A stretch of DNA of 64,000 nt from Streptomyces sp. NBC_01481 (GCF_026339995.1 NZ_JAPEPT010000004.1:868001-932000); one strand, 5' to 3'; positions 9,745-18,469 are shown, counted from the first letter of the stretch. Notes: generated from the letters alone by a model not told the origin. A program made the numbers and translations.

Positions 9745-10088
9745 CGCCCCTCCGCTGGCTCCCTGGCAGCGACCGGAGCCGCCGGATCCCAGGGGCAAAT
9801 CGCTGGCTTCGGTCCGCTGCTACCACGTCGGTTGAATGTCTTTGCAAGTAAGGACACGGACTTCGCTCGCCAGCTGCGCCCGTGCTAACGGGTGACCGGC
9901 CAGTCGGCACCACAGCAGAACCAGGCGGCGCTGCGGTGCCGTCGTGCCGCTTCGCGATCTCAGATCCAAGATCTGAGGGCGAGAAATGACTCCGCCCTGA
10001 GTGCCCGGGTGTTGCAGTTGTCCGGTACTCGTTCATCTACGGGGTTAAGCAGATGCGATGAGCGTCCGACCCTGCCAGGCCGCGCGCC

Positions 10089-10201
10089 ATGGACCGCGAA
10101 ATGATCTCTCGGCTGTCACACGCTGGTCACCCATCAACAGCCCTCTTGACGATGCGTCGGTGCGCCGACTGCTTCATCGAACCGTGGTCCGGGGCGATGA
10201 A
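10089..10201 (+). pseudogene. SAM-dependent methyltransferase N-terminal remnant
   Basis: From ATG 10089 the frame reads 'MDREMISRLSHAGHP'. After a one-base shift at about 10,130 it continues 'INSPLDDASVRRLLHRTVV' and 'RGDER'. This matches the start of a common Streptomyces class I methyltransferase, which would go on to the 'VLDLGCG' AdoMet motif. That motif is absent: the sequence runs into a perfect hairpin at 10,207. It is a short relic. Confidence 0.5.
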
Positions 10202-10206
10202 CGACG

Positions 10207-10245
10207 CCTGCTACTCGTGCCGGTTCAACCGGCACGAGTAGCAGG
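10207..10245. terminator. Perfect 19-bp inverted repeat, probable terminator of the RidA gene
   Basis: The arms CCTGCTACTCGTGCCGGTT (10,207-10,225) and AACCGGCACGAGTAGCAGG (10,227-10,245) are exact complements around one base. The hairpin lies 16 bases beyond the stop of the minus-strand RidA gene and has no strong U-tract, which is common for actinomycete terminators. It could act on both strands. Confidence 0.7.
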
Positions 10246-10260
10246 GGCGGCGAGGTCGCG

Positions 10261-10701
10261 TCACGCGACGGCGGTCCCCTCAAGCTCGACCATCTGGCCG
10301 GGGATCGCCAGGCGCGTCACCCCGAGCATCGTGGAGGTCGGCGCCACCCCGGCGGCACCCAACCGCGCCGCCAGCACGCCGTAGTGCTGGAAAAGCTGAT
10401 CGACGTCGGTCGTGTAGACGTTGAGCCGGACCAGGTTCGCGAGAGACATGCCGGCCTCGCCGAGCACGGCCTCCAGGTTGTCGATGCTCAGCGTCAACTG
10501 CGCCGCCATGTCACCGTCATGCTGGGGCTTGCCGTCGCCGCTCATCGCGGTCTGCCCCGAGATGTACAGGGTCCGGGTATGCCCGGAGACAACCTCACCC
10601 TGGTTGAATCCCATCTCCACCGACCACGTCACCGGGTTGACCGCCGTTCGTTCCACTGCCACATCAGCTCCATTCGATTCATCGGGAGTACGTACATCCA
10701 T
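10261..10701 (-). CDS. RidA/YjgF/YER057c family protein
   Basis: About 146 residues from ATG 10701. The core 'VVSGHTRTLYISGQTAMSGD', 'MAAQLTLSIDNLEAVLGEAG', 'LVRLNVYTTDVDQLFQHY' and the C-terminal 'PTSTMLGVTRLAIPGQMVEL' are characteristic of the Rid family. RidA proteins form trimers that hydrolyse reactive enamine/imine intermediates; some members act in pathway-specific catabolism. The usual active-site Arg before the end of the core ('R..V.V') is replaced here by 'STMLGVTRLAIPG', so activity may differ. It is transcribed divergently from the WYL regulator at 10,794, which is its likely regulator. Confidence 0.83.
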   Translation of the reverse strand: MDVRTPDESNGADVAVERTAVNPVTWSVEMGFNQGEVVSGHTRTLYISGQTAMSGDGKPQHDGDMAAQLTLSIDNLEAVLGEAGMSLANLVRLNVYTTDVDQLFQHYGVLAARLGAAGVAPTSTMLGVTRLAIPGQMVELEGTAVA

Positions 10702-10793
10702 CGGCTCGGTAGCCGCCAGCTTTTGACGTCGCGTCAACGAACCTCCCAACAAATCACGACACCCTCAGTCATGTATTTCGTTAAAGTTCTCGT

Positions 10794-11768
10794 ATGCGTG
10801 CCGACCGGTTGGTCTCACTGGTGCTACTGCTGCGCCAGCGCGGTCGGCTGACAGCGGACACGCTCGCCCGCGAGCTGGAGGTATCCACCCGCACCGTGCT
10901 GCGCGACATCGAGGCGCTGTCCGCGGCCGGCGTCCCGGTCTACGCCGAACGCGGCAGGCACGGCGGGTTCGCGCTGTTGCCCGGTTTCCGGACCGAGCTC
11001 ACCGGACTGAACCACGACGAGGCCCTCGCCTTGCTGACCGCCGGATCGGGGCGCGGCGAGCAGGTATTCGGCCTCGGCTCGGCGCTCGCTTCGGCCACGC
11101 GGAAGGTGGTCGACGCGCTGCCCGAAAGCCACCGGGACACCGCGAGCGACGCGGCCCAGCGATTTCTCGTCGACCCGGAGACCGACCTGCTCTCACGCCG
11201 GCTGGTCACTGAGCAGGTACCCGACACCACAATGATCGAGGTCCGGCGCGCGGTGCTCGCCGGACACAAGCTGCGCATCCACTACGCGGCTGTGGACCAG
11301 ACCCCGAAGTGGCGCACGGTGGACCCGATCGGCCTGGTCACCGTACGCGACCAGGGCTACTTGCTGGCCACGAGATCGGGCGCGGACCGCACCTACCGGC
11401 TGTCCCGGGTCTTGGCCGCCGAGGAACTCCCCGAAACGGCACAGCGACCAAACCAGGTCGATCTGGACCGGATCTGGCGGGAACGCTCCGCGCAGTTTCT
11501 CTCCGGCGGCGACCACATCACCGTGCTGGCACGGGTGAACCCGGCGCGGCGGGAGGACCTGCTGGACACCGCGCTGGCTGTCCGCGCAGAAGAACCCGAA
11601 CCAGACGGCTGGCTGCGGCTCGAGGTGACTTTCCAAGATTCCCGCCACGCCGAATGGGCGCTGTGGCAGCTCAGCACGGATGCGGAAGCCCTGGGCCCGC
11701 AGTCGTTGCGCACCTCCCTACGCAACCGCGCCGCCGCGATTGCCACCCGCTACGGAGACTCATCCTGA
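10794..11768 (+). CDS. WYL-domain transcriptional regulator with HTH_11 (YafY-like)
   Basis: 324 residues. The N-terminus is a winged helix of the HTH_11 type ('RLVSLVLLLRQRGRLTADTL', 'LEVSTRTVLRDIEALSAAGV', 'AERGRHGGFALLPG'). A WYL ligand-binding domain follows ('HKLRIHYAAVDQTPKWRTVD', 'YLLATRSGADRTYRLSRV') and then a WCX-type C-terminal extension. WYL regulators sense small ligands or nucleic acids and often control a divergent neighbour, here the RidA gene 92 bases away. The operator was not identified. Confidence 0.88.
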   Translation: MRADRLVSLVLLLRQRGRLTADTLARELEVSTRTVLRDIEALSAAGVPVYAERGRHGGFALLPGFRTELTGLNHDEALALLTAGSGRGEQVFGLGSALASATRKVVDALPESHRDTASDAAQRFLVDPETDLLSRRLVTEQVPDTTMIEVRRAVLAGHKLRIHYAAVDQTPKWRTVDPIGLVTVRDQGYLLATRSGADRTYRLSRVLAAEELPETAQRPNQVDLDRIWRERSAQFLSGGDHITVLARVNPARREDLLDTALAVRAEEPEPDGWLRLEVTFQDSRHAEWALWQLSTDAEALGPQSLRTSLRNRAAAIATRYGDSS

Positions 11769-11786
11769 AACGGACTTAACGACCTC

Positions 11787-12404
11787 TTAGAGGACAGGCT
11801 TGGGCGACCATGCTCCACCGTCGAGTACGCATCCGATGCTCCAGATCAGTCTGGCTCTGGCAGGATTTCCCGATTCTACTAACCGCAGTCCTTCCTCCAT
11901 GAGGTTCACTGTCTCTTCTCCGATCGGCGGGATGTGCCCCGTTTCGGTTGTGGACGGGGGAGGGGTGTACTCAGCAGTGGTGTTTCCCGGGAGGAGAACT
12001 CCGTATTGGTCTCGGGGGAGGTGCTGCAAGGCTGATTGGGCATCAGCGTGACCGGCTTCGAGGGCCTGCATAAAGCACAGTTCGGCCCGGTGGTGGTATC
12101 CCTGCTGGGCGTATGAGCTGCCGACCATCATGAGGAGATTGGGAGACTCCCGGGAGTCTCGGACCCACTTCTCGAAAGAGTGCTCGGGAAGGGGCTCTGT
12201 CTTCGGCTCCTTCTTCTTCAGTCTCCGCATGATCTCTGAGACGTCGTGCCGGTCCAGTTCCATGTATCCCAGTTCATCGATCGCGAGGAGATCGACTCGG
12301 CCGTAGCGGGCGATGGTCTTGGTCAGCACCTTCTCGTCCGCGGCCTCGACCAGTTCGTTGACCAGCTTGGTGGCGAGTGTGTAGCGGACTCGGTAGCCGG
12401 CCAT
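11787..12404 (-). CDS. Chimeric ORF: IstB ATPase fragment fused to a TPR/Sel1-like tail
   Basis: Residues 1-52 are the middle of an IstB-type AAA+ transposition helper: 'RVRYTLATKLVNELVEAADE', then the Walker B stretch 'VDLLAIDELGYMELDR'. The upstream Walker A half is missing; the DNA just before the ATG only loosely resembles it. From about residue 53 the protein switches to 'LKKKEPKTEPLPEHSFEKWV', then 'LLMMVGSSYAQQGYHHRAEL' and 'FMQALEAGHADAQSALQHL', a TPR-like tail of about 150 residues. The fusion is in frame. It is probably a recombination junction rather than a designed protein, but the tail may represent the 3' part of a native gene. Confidence 0.55.
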   Translation of the reverse strand: MAGYRVRYTLATKLVNELVEAADEKVLTKTIARYGRVDLLAIDELGYMELDRHDVSEIMRRLKKKEPKTEPLPEHSFEKWVRDSRESPNLLMMVGSSYAQQGYHHRAELCFMQALEAGHADAQSALQHLPRDQYGVLLPGNTTAEYTPPPSTTETGHIPPIGEETVNLMEEGLRLVESGNPARARLIWSIGCVLDGGAWSPKPVL

Positions 12405-12555
12405 GGCGGCTTCGGCGGGGGTGGGTGCGGTGGTGGGTGGCGGGCACCCGGTCGGGATGCCACTGGTCGGCCCTGTCGGGTCGGCGGTGAGGCGGTCTCG
12501 TAGCGGTACAGCAGCGCGGCGCTCCGCCAGGAACTGGGTGTGCTGCCCGTCGCGG

Positions 12556-12792
12556 GCGACTCTTCAAAGCGTGGGTGAGGGGCGGATCAGCCCCTGGGCC
12601 GCAATCTGCCCCGGGCACTGAGAACGTGGCCACGCGCTGCGACTCGCTCGAACCGTCCGGTTCGAGGGTGAGCAGCGTGCGAACGCCCCCGGCGTGGCCG
12701 ACCTTGACGCTGTCACGGAAGAGGTCGTCGGTGAAACACAGCAGGCCCAGGTCAAAGACCTTGGCCTGCTGCCGGTGCGCGATGCGCTGCTT
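12556..12792 (-). pseudogene. Unidentified protein fragment
   Basis: Immediately after a TAG at 12,793-12,795 the minus strand reads coherently for about 75 codons: 'QAKVFDLGLLCFTDDLFRDS', 'VGHAGGVRTLLTLEPDGSSE', 'RVATFSVPGADCGPG'. Codon usage is actinomycete-like. There is no start codon and the frame decays towards the IstB chimera. I do not recognise the family. It is a relic trimmed at both ends. Confidence 0.3.
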
Positions 12793-13116
12793 CTAGAGGT
12801 GTGGCGTCTTCTCCCGATGTCTCCTGATGGTCTTCAGGAGACACCAGACCAGCACGAGCTGCACGATCCCGCTGATGGCGTACACGGACGGGGCGTACGA
12901 GTCCGGCCCGGGGCTGTAGTCGTCGAAGCCGAACACGACCGCGAGCAGCAGGAACACGATGGTCGTCAGCGTGCCCGCCGGGAAGGTGATGACCGTGACG
13001 GCGACGGTTGCGCCGTCGACCCCGCGCTCCACGCTCAGGTAGTCGAGGCCGAACACCACCATCAGGTACACCACGGCCAGGATGAGACCGGTCCTGCGGG
13101 ACAGGAGGAGTTTCAT
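12793..13116 (-). CDS. Small polytopic membrane protein, candidate immunity protein for the RHS toxin
   Basis: From ATG 13116 (GGAAGAAG five bases upstream) the product has 107 residues with three strongly hydrophobic helices: 'GLILAVVYLMVVFGLDYL', 'TVAVTVITFPAGTLTTIVFL' running on to 'LLAVVFGF', and 'YAISGIVQLVLVWCLL', with a basic tail. It resembles the SCO4225-type membrane proteins of Streptomyces. An alternative ATG at 13140 overlaps the RHS stop as TAATG. Tight 3' linkage to an RHS C-terminal toxin is the standard position of an immunity gene. That role, and protection at the membrane, are inferences. Confidence 0.6.
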   Translation of the reverse strand: MKLLLSRRTGLILAVVYLMVVFGLDYLSVERGVDGATVAVTVITFPAGTLTTIVFLLLAVVFGFDDYSPGPDSYAPSVYAISGIVQLVLVWCLLKTIRRHREKTPHL

Positions 13117-13139
13117 GGTTGCTTCTTCCGGGCCGGGCA

Positions 13140-14507
13140 TTAGCCCATGGTGTTGATGTAGTGGGTCAGATCCTTGAGGTTACTGATGAGCTTCGCCCAT
13201 GTGCTCTTGGCCTTCTTCACGTAGTTGCTCTTGCCGATGAACCAGGCGTCGGCACCCGGCGGCACGTTGCCGTGGATGGTGATCCGCATCTGTCCGCTCT
13301 TCAGGTGGGTGAAGTAGAAGGAGATGAAGCCTGGGTAGTCGGGGTGGCCCCAACGGGTATTGAAGCGCCAGCCGTTGGACGTGATGCTCTTCACCACGAT
13401 CGGGAAAGGGATCTTGATGCCGGCGATCTTCACCCAGAGATCCATCTTCTGGCCGACGTGGCTGAGCTTGCTTGCGTGCCCGCCGATCGGGAAGACCCAG
13501 GGGAAGTTGGCGCGGAACTTTTTGAAGTACGACTTCGCCGACATGTGCGGGTTACCGACGTTGTACTTCAGCCAGTAGTCGAATGTACCGGCCGTGTCGG
13601 AGCAGTTCACCGGGTCGCCGGAGCAGTAGCCGTAGGCGTTGTCACCGCCGCCGGCCACCGGGTCGTTCTGCAGGAAGGTGCCTGTCGCCGGGTCGTAGAC
13701 GCGGGCGCCCATCAGCAGATGGCCTCCCGGGGTGTCCCCGGCGCGTGCTGCCGTGCCAAGCCAGCCGTAGTGGGCCGTGGTGGTGGAGGCGTCGAGGTTG
13801 CCGTACTCGTCGAAGCGCTGCACCACCGGCTGGGCACCTGCGGCGAGCGGCAGCTGAACGCTGATGTCGCCGTGCAGGTTGGATAGTTGCAGCACGACGT
13901 CACCGCTCGCCCCGGTGACCGCGCTCAGGCCGGAGGTCAGGTCGCCGACGTTGCGGCTGACCGTGGTGGTCGTACCGGCGGGGACGCTGCTCCAGGCGGG
14001 GGTGTCGGCGCCTGACCGGTAGTGCTGGGTCGTGGTGGACGTCGTGCTCCAGGTGCCGTCTGCGGCCTTGATCTCGGCCGTCACCGTCGCCTGGCGGTTC
14101 GCCACGTCGAGGCCGTACGTCTGACGGTTGTCGCCCTCGGCGATCTGCCGGACGAGGTCGCCGGTGTAGTAGCCGACGCTTCTGCCGTCGAGGCCGTTGG
14201 TGCGGCGCCCGAAGGCGTCGTAGCCGGCCGTGGCCGTGGTGGTGCCGTGGGTGGTGGTGACCAGCCGGTCGGCACTGTCGTAGGCGTACGACGTCGAGTC
14301 GGTCGTGGGCGTGCTGCCGCTGTCGCAGGCGGCCGCGGCGGCGGTTGTCGTCAGGGCAGTGCGGTTGCTGTGGGCGTCACCGAAGGGGTAGACCCGCGTC
14401 ACGCAGGCCGAGCCGGTGTTGTCCTGGACGGATGTCAGGTGGCCCTCGCCGTCGTAGCCGTACTGGCTGACGATGGTGCCGCCGTCGGTCTGCGCGTGCC
14501 CGGCCAT
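13140..14507 (-). CDS. 5'-truncated RHS-repeat protein with C-terminal toxin domain
   Basis: 455 residues. Residues 1-250 are YD/RHS repeats ('YGYDGEGHLTSVQDN', 'YAYDSADRLVTTTHG', 'GYDAFGRRTNG'). Residues 250-305 carry the conserved core end ('RFDEYGN', 'HYGWLGTAARAGDTPGGHLL', 'MGARVYDPATGTFLQNDPVA'). After 'DPVNCSDTAGTFDYW' comes a distinct lysine/aromatic-rich tail of about 150 residues ('SAKSYFKKFRANFPWVFPIG', 'PDYPGFISFYFTHLKSGQM', 'GADAWFIGKSNYVKKAKSTW') whose DNA is visibly less GC-rich than the core. This layout is that of polymorphic toxins. A stop lies 18 bases before the ATG, and the signal or secretion end and most repeats are absent, so it is a displaced tip that may be silent. 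Confidence 0.75.
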   Translation of the reverse strand: MAGHAQTDGGTIVSQYGYDGEGHLTSVQDNTGSACVTRVYPFGDAHSNRTALTTTAAAAACDSGSTPTTDSTSYAYDSADRLVTTTHGTTTATAGYDAFGRRTNGLDGRSVGYYTGDLVRQIAEGDNRQTYGLDVANRQATVTAEIKAADGTWSTTSTTTQHYRSGADTPAWSSVPAGTTTTVSRNVGDLTSGLSAVTGASGDVVLQLSNLHGDISVQLPLAAGAQPVVQRFDEYGNLDASTTTAHYGWLGTAARAGDTPGGHLLMGARVYDPATGTFLQNDPVAGGGDNAYGYCSGDPVNCSDTAGTFDYWLKYNVGNPHMSAKSYFKKFRANFPWVFPIGGHASKLSHVGQKMDLWVKIAGIKIPFPIVVKSITSNGWRFNTRWGHPDYPGFISFYFTHLKSGQMRITIHGNVPPGADAWFIGKSNYVKKAKSTWAKLISNLKDLTHYINTMG

Positions 14508-14760
14508 CCGGCCGGTGACGGTTTAGTCGCCGTGGTCGGCCAGGATTTGCCTGGCTACGCTGCCTCCCGTGACCAGCACGAAGAGGGCAGGAGCGTGCGC
14601 GGCCGAGAGTCTGTGGTGATCGCAGTGGCTGGCGCTGCCGTTGCACCTGTCGGCTACCCAGGCGTGGTACTCGGCCTGGGCAGGGACGTTCAGGTCTGAC
14701 GGGCTTGCTCGGCGAGCTCCTCCGGGGCAGCGATCTCGAACCGATGGACCTGCTCGTCGC

Positions 14761-15135
14761 CTACCGAGACGCGATCGTGGCCGGAGCGATCCGGCACGAC
14801 GGAGCGTGTGTCTCCGCAATGAGTGTCGTCCCGGCCTCGGGCGAGCCGTCGACGGGCCAGGGTGACGTGCGGCAACGCGATCGGGAAACGCTAAAGGACG
14901 CATCCGCCCACCTCTTGCAGGCTCTCGGCCTGACCAGGGACGAACTCTCGCGCGTCAGTGCCGAGATGGGCAGCACGACCGCCGATAGGGCATCGGCCGC
15001 CCACCGGGCCTTCAGGGAAAACCAGTTGTACGGGCGGCTGTACCAGCGGCGCCACCGGGTGCGGTCGGCGATCAAAGTCGTTCCGACGCCGATCACGGCA
15101 GCGATGGCAGCGCCCACGGGTGCGGCCCATTCCAC
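14761..15135 (-). CDS. Possible small membrane-anchored protein, degraded
   Basis: The N-terminus 'MEWAAPVGAAIAAVIGVGTT' followed by 'LIADRTRWRR' is typical of Streptomyces proteins with one N-terminal helix and a long coiled coil. Here the coiled coil is replaced by a Ser/Arg-rich sequence, and the reverse strand is also open with a plausible helical protein. Gene direction is uncertain. Nothing else is supported in 14,508-15,277. Confidence 0.25.
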   Translation of the reverse strand: MEWAAPVGAAIAAVIGVGTTLIADRTRWRRWYSRPYNWFSLKARWAADALSAVVLPISALTRESSSLVRPRACKRWADASFSVSRSRCRTSPWPVDGSPEAGTTLIAETHAPSCRIAPATIASR

Positions 15136-15277
15136 AGCGGAATTGTATGAATAGGCACGTCCGAGGAATACTGGGCGATGGGCTGCCGGCCGAGCGCCAT
15201 GGCGTCGGTTTCCTCAGACATACGGATGAGCGCCCAGCGCAGCGACAGGGTGTCCGCCGGATGAAGGTCGGTCCGAG

Positions 15278-16240
15278 TCAGCCGACCTTGGCCTCGTAGA
15301 TGAGGATCTCGGTGCCGGACACCTCTTCGCCGTCGTCCGGAGCGGCCCATATCCGCAGCTTGCTTCCGTCGGCCTCCAGGTGGACCGGGTTGCGGGTGGC
15401 GACATGGCCTGCGGCTGACAACAGCTGAACCGGCACCTCGTGCCTGATGGTCTGCGACTTGAGGTCGAGCAGGGCGATGCCCCCCAGCTCGAAGTTGGTT
15501 GCGGTCGCGGTCTTGTAGTTGGTGATGCCGGTGCACAGCATCAGCTCGCGCTCGGTGTACGCGCAGTCCTGGTAGTCCACGAAGTGGCTGGAGTTGGACG
15601 TGTGAGCCAGTTGCCTGCCCTTGCTGTTCCAGGTGTAGAACTCCCGGGATCCCCAGGTCACTCCGTGCAGCTTGCCGGTCCTGGGATCGGGGACGATGCC
15701 GCCGACGTGGTCGGCGACCCGGAACTCTTCATGCACCTGGAGGGTGGCCAGGTCGATCCGGTAGACGATCGAGTGGCTGTACGGCCGGTACTCCGCGACC
15801 GGAACCCACAGCGACGTCCTATCGGCGTCGATGCCGCCGGGGTGGTAGGCGTTTCCTTCGCCGAGGACGATGTCCTTCAGCAGGTTGCCCTTCAGATCGA
15901 GCACGAAGACATGCCCGCGGCCCTTGCCCGGCGTCCGGTCATACCCGGCGACCGGCTGCGGGTACTTCACCGGCGCCTCAATGATCTCCACGCTGGACAG
16001 GAAGAGCCGGTCCCCCACACGTGCGAAGCCCTGCGGGTGATAGGTCGGGAAATTCAGCTTGATCCGTTCGGCCAGATTCCACTGCGTCGATCGGTTCAGT
16101 TGGGAGACCGCTTCGACCAGCGGCGCGTTCCGGGGATGCTGGGCCGTACCCACGGCTGGGGTGGTGGCCACTGCCACCGCTGCGGCAGCCAGCACGGCTC
16201 CGGCCAGGACTGCGCCGCGGACCTTGTTGGTGGATCTCAT
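15278..16240 (-). CDS. Secreted DUF6454 family beta-propeller-like protein
   Basis: 320 residues from ATG 16240, chosen because GGAGG lies seven to eleven bases upstream and a signal peptide follows at once ('MRSTNKVRGAVLAGAVLAAA' ending 'TTPAVGTAQ'). The mature part reads 'LNFPTYHPQGFARVGDRLFL', 'KGRGHVFVLDLKGNLLKDIV', 'GNAYHPGGIDADRTSLWVPV', 'SSHFVDYQDCAY' and 'AGHVATRNPVHLEADG', matching DUF6454. Repeated strand patterns suggest a YncE-like propeller. The protein should be exported; its ligand is unknown. It is probably monocistronic. Confidence 0.82.
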   Translation of the reverse strand: MRSTNKVRGAVLAGAVLAAAAVAVATTPAVGTAQHPRNAPLVEAVSQLNRSTQWNLAERIKLNFPTYHPQGFARVGDRLFLSSVEIIEAPVKYPQPVAGYDRTPGKGRGHVFVLDLKGNLLKDIVLGEGNAYHPGGIDADRTSLWVPVAEYRPYSHSIVYRIDLATLQVHEEFRVADHVGGIVPDPRTGKLHGVTWGSREFYTWNSKGRQLAHTSNSSHFVDYQDCAYTERELMLCTGITNYKTATATNFELGGIALLDLKSQTIRHEVPVQLLSAAGHVATRNPVHLEADGSKLRIWAAPDDGEEVSGTEILIYEAKVG

Positions 16241-16450
16241 CGGAGGGCCTCCAGGTGCATCTGGGAACTTCGTCCTCCGCATGTCTACGGCCGGTCGGCA
16301 GACTAGCCGTGACGTGATCCCACCAGGTCGGTGACCTGAAATGGAATATCCGGTCGAAGGTGCCGGCCGAGCGGCGAGATCCAGCATGCGGATGCCGAAC
16401 ACTCGCGGCCTTCCGCGAACCCCGCCCGGACCGTGTCGGTTGGAAGCGGC

Positions 16451-16606
16451 GCTGGAATAAGCCGTCGCGGGTCTGGCAGCGTCATCGGTCATGGCGCCGG
16501 TGAAGGCGTGGACGGTCTCGGCCGGGATGTGGTCGGTGAACTGGGCAGTCCACCAGGTGCTGGAGTGTTGTGCGACGTGAGGTGCGCCCCCCCAACGGAC
16601 CAGGTC
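16451..16606 (-). pseudogene. DUF317-like fragment
   Basis: Upstream of and in frame with the DUF6454 gene, the minus strand reads 'APHVAQHSSTWWTAQFTDHI' and 'PAETVHAFTGAMTDDAARP'. This matches the core of DUF317 repeats, found in Streptomyces proteins often linked to integrated elements. Only one half-repeat is left and no start is associated. Confidence 0.4.
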
Positions 16607-17215
16607 ACCTGAGACGGTGAGCGAATCGGACCCGATCAATCGAGACAAGAGCCAAGTCGACCGAGACGGGACAGGGCAGGTGTCGGCCCTCCGGTGGGGA
16701 GGCAGGTGTCCTGTGGCAGTGAATTTTGGGCGCTTCGCATCGGACCTTGAGCGGCTGACGGGGGCGCGGGGCGGCGCTGCGGGCCCCGCGTGAGCCGCAG
16801 GGCCCGCCGCGCGGGTCCTGCGGTGAGTGCCGGTGCCGGATCTTCCTGACCGGTCCGGCGCTTGAGGACGGCTTGTGCAAGCTGGCCCGTGCAGAGGTCA
16901 CCGAGCTGGGTGGCCGCACCGGTGCGGCCACCCCCGCCGCGACGCAGCCGGTGCGGTCGGTGGTCATGCCGGACTGGTAGGAGCGCCCCGTGTACTAACA
17001 GGCGTCTGAGTACGGGACGGTCATGCGGGTTGGCGCTGTGTCAGCGAGACGATCGGCCAGCTGCCGGCGGTGATCAGGGACGCGCGCTCCCGTACCGGAC
17101 CGTGCCCGATGGTGGCGGACAGGGGACTGTCAGTTGGCGCCGCTACGGTCGTCGTATGACCACGCCCACCTCTGACAGTTCGGACTCCGCCTGGCTTCTG
17201 CAGGTCACGATCGCC
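16607..17215. other. Gene-free stretch with one weak plus-strand relic
   Basis: On the plus strand, about 16,815-16,980, one frame reads 'CRIFLTGPALEDGLCKLARA' and 'EVTELGGRTGAATPAA' before a TAG. It looks like the end of a real protein I cannot identify. No start or upstream domain is present. The rest shows no credible gene. Confidence 0.3.
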
Positions 17216-17695
17216 TCAGCGCCAGCTGGTCCGGCTCATTGGGAACAGCAGTTGCAGCTGCTGTGCGATGTCGCGGGTTAGGTCCTGTCCGGCGATCTTC
17301 CCGGGTCCGAGGCGGGTCTGGGCCGCCAGGACGGCTTCGGCGTAGCGTCCCGCCCACGCGCCCATCGCACGGATCGGGCCCAGCAGCGCGATGCCCGCCT
17401 GGGTGAGGGCGTAGTCGACGCGCGGTGGGGCCTCGGCGTACGCCTGGCGTACGACCAGGCCGTTGTACTCAAGGCGGCGCAGGGCTTCGTTGAGTACCTT
17501 GGGGCTGATCCCGCCGATGCGCGTGATCAGCGCGCGCGGCCTCATGGGTCCGCTCTCGCCGAGGATGTACACGATCACGCTGTCCCAGCGGTTCGCCAGT
17601 ACCTCGAAGGCCACCCTCGCCTGGCAGTCCGCGGCGTACTTGCCGCCGCCCAAGTCCTCGCCCAGGTCGTGTTCCTCTACCGCTCCGTTGGCCAT
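17216..17695 (-). CDS. HxlR-family winged-helix regulator
   Basis: 159 residues from ATG 17695. The sequence contains 'CQARVAFEVLANRWDSVIVY', 'ESGPMRPRALITRIGGISPK', 'VLNEALRRLEYNGLVVRQAY' and 'PPRVDYALTQAGIALLGPI', the full HxlR winged helix with its leading Cys. HxlR proteins often sense thiol-reactive compounds and control a divergent oxidoreductase gene. That is the arrangement here: the NADP-binding reductase gene starts 101 bases away on the other strand. The C-terminal tail of about 45 residues is longer than in many homologues. Confidence 0.85.
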   Translation of the reverse strand: MANGAVEEHDLGEDLGGGKYAADCQARVAFEVLANRWDSVIVYILGESGPMRPRALITRIGGISPKVLNEALRRLEYNGLVVRQAYAEAPPRVDYALTQAGIALLGPIRAMGAWAGRYAEAVLAAQTRLGPGKIAGQDLTRDIAQQLQLLFPMSRTSWR

Positions 17696-17795
17696 GCACT
17701 CATCCTGCCCGACCGATGGACACCATGTGGTGTGCATCGGCGCGCCTAGCGTCCTTTCCGTCGCATCCCGCGACACGGATGACAGGAGCGAGCAC

Positions 17796-18454
17796 ATGCG
17801 CATCGGTATTCTCGGAACAGGGGCGATGGCCACGGCCCTCGGCACAGCCTGGGTACGGGCCGGCCATGACGTTTGGGTGGGCGGTCGGGACACTGAGGCG
17901 GCCTCCCGCACCGCTCGGCGGACTGGCGCCTCCGGGCACGGCAGCCTCGCCGAGGCTGCGGCCCATGGGGAGGTGGTGCTGACCGCCGTCCCGGCGGATG
18001 CCGCGCCGCAGTTGGCCAAGGAGCTGGCCCACCTGCTGGCCGGGCGGACGTTGATCGACTGCACCGTTCCGATGGCGCCGGGCGCGGACGGCCCGGCCCT
18101 GACCACGGGCGGCGGCGCCACCTCCGTCGCCTGGCTCGTCGCGGACGCCGCCCCCGGCGCCCATGTGGTGAAGGCATTCGGGGTGTGCCACGACAGCATC
18201 TGGACCCTGGACCGGCCGGTCTTCGAAGGGGCGCCACTGGCGGTGCCTTTCTGCACCGACCAGCCGGGCGCCGCCACGCGGGTGGCGGAGCTCATCGCCT
18301 CCATGGGGGCACGCCGCTGCCCTGCGGCGGGCTCGGCCGTGCCGCCCTGCTGGAGGCCACTGCCGTCTTCGCCGTCGGTGTCTGGTGGTCGGGCGCCGAG
18401 GCCCGCTTCGCGTTTCCGGCCCCGGCTCTGGCCCCGGGGGCAGTGGACGAATAG
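17796..18454 (+). pseudogene. NADPH-dependent F420 reductase-like oxidoreductase with 3' frameshift
   Basis: ATG 17796 follows AGGAG. The Rossmann N-terminus 'MRIGILGTGAMATALGTAWV' and 'VWVGGRD' are typical of F420-dependent NADP reductases, followed by 'AHVVKAFGVCHDSIW'. At about 18,306 (a GGGGG run) the coherent frame shifts: the last 49 residues, 'TPLPCGGLGRAALLEATAVF' onwards, are read one base over and stop at 18,454. Unshifted, the protein would end with an unrelated Arg/Pro-rich tail. The homopolymer makes a sequencing error as likely as a real mutation. The HxlR gene is the likely regulator. Confidence 0.72.
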
Positions 18455-18469
18455 GACCTGTCCGGTCGA

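Noticed and set aside
10089..10241. A 50-codon ORF with two Cys-Xaa2-Cys pairs, resembling a mini zinc-ribbon protein
   Set aside because: Read with a one-base shift at about 10,130 the DNA gives the conserved start of a methyltransferase; the Cys pairs arise from the wrong frame and the palindrome.
14022..14699. A plus-strand 225-codon frame over the RHS gene
   Set aside because: Val/Gly-rich antisense of the RHS repeats; the minus-strand RHS motifs are decisive.
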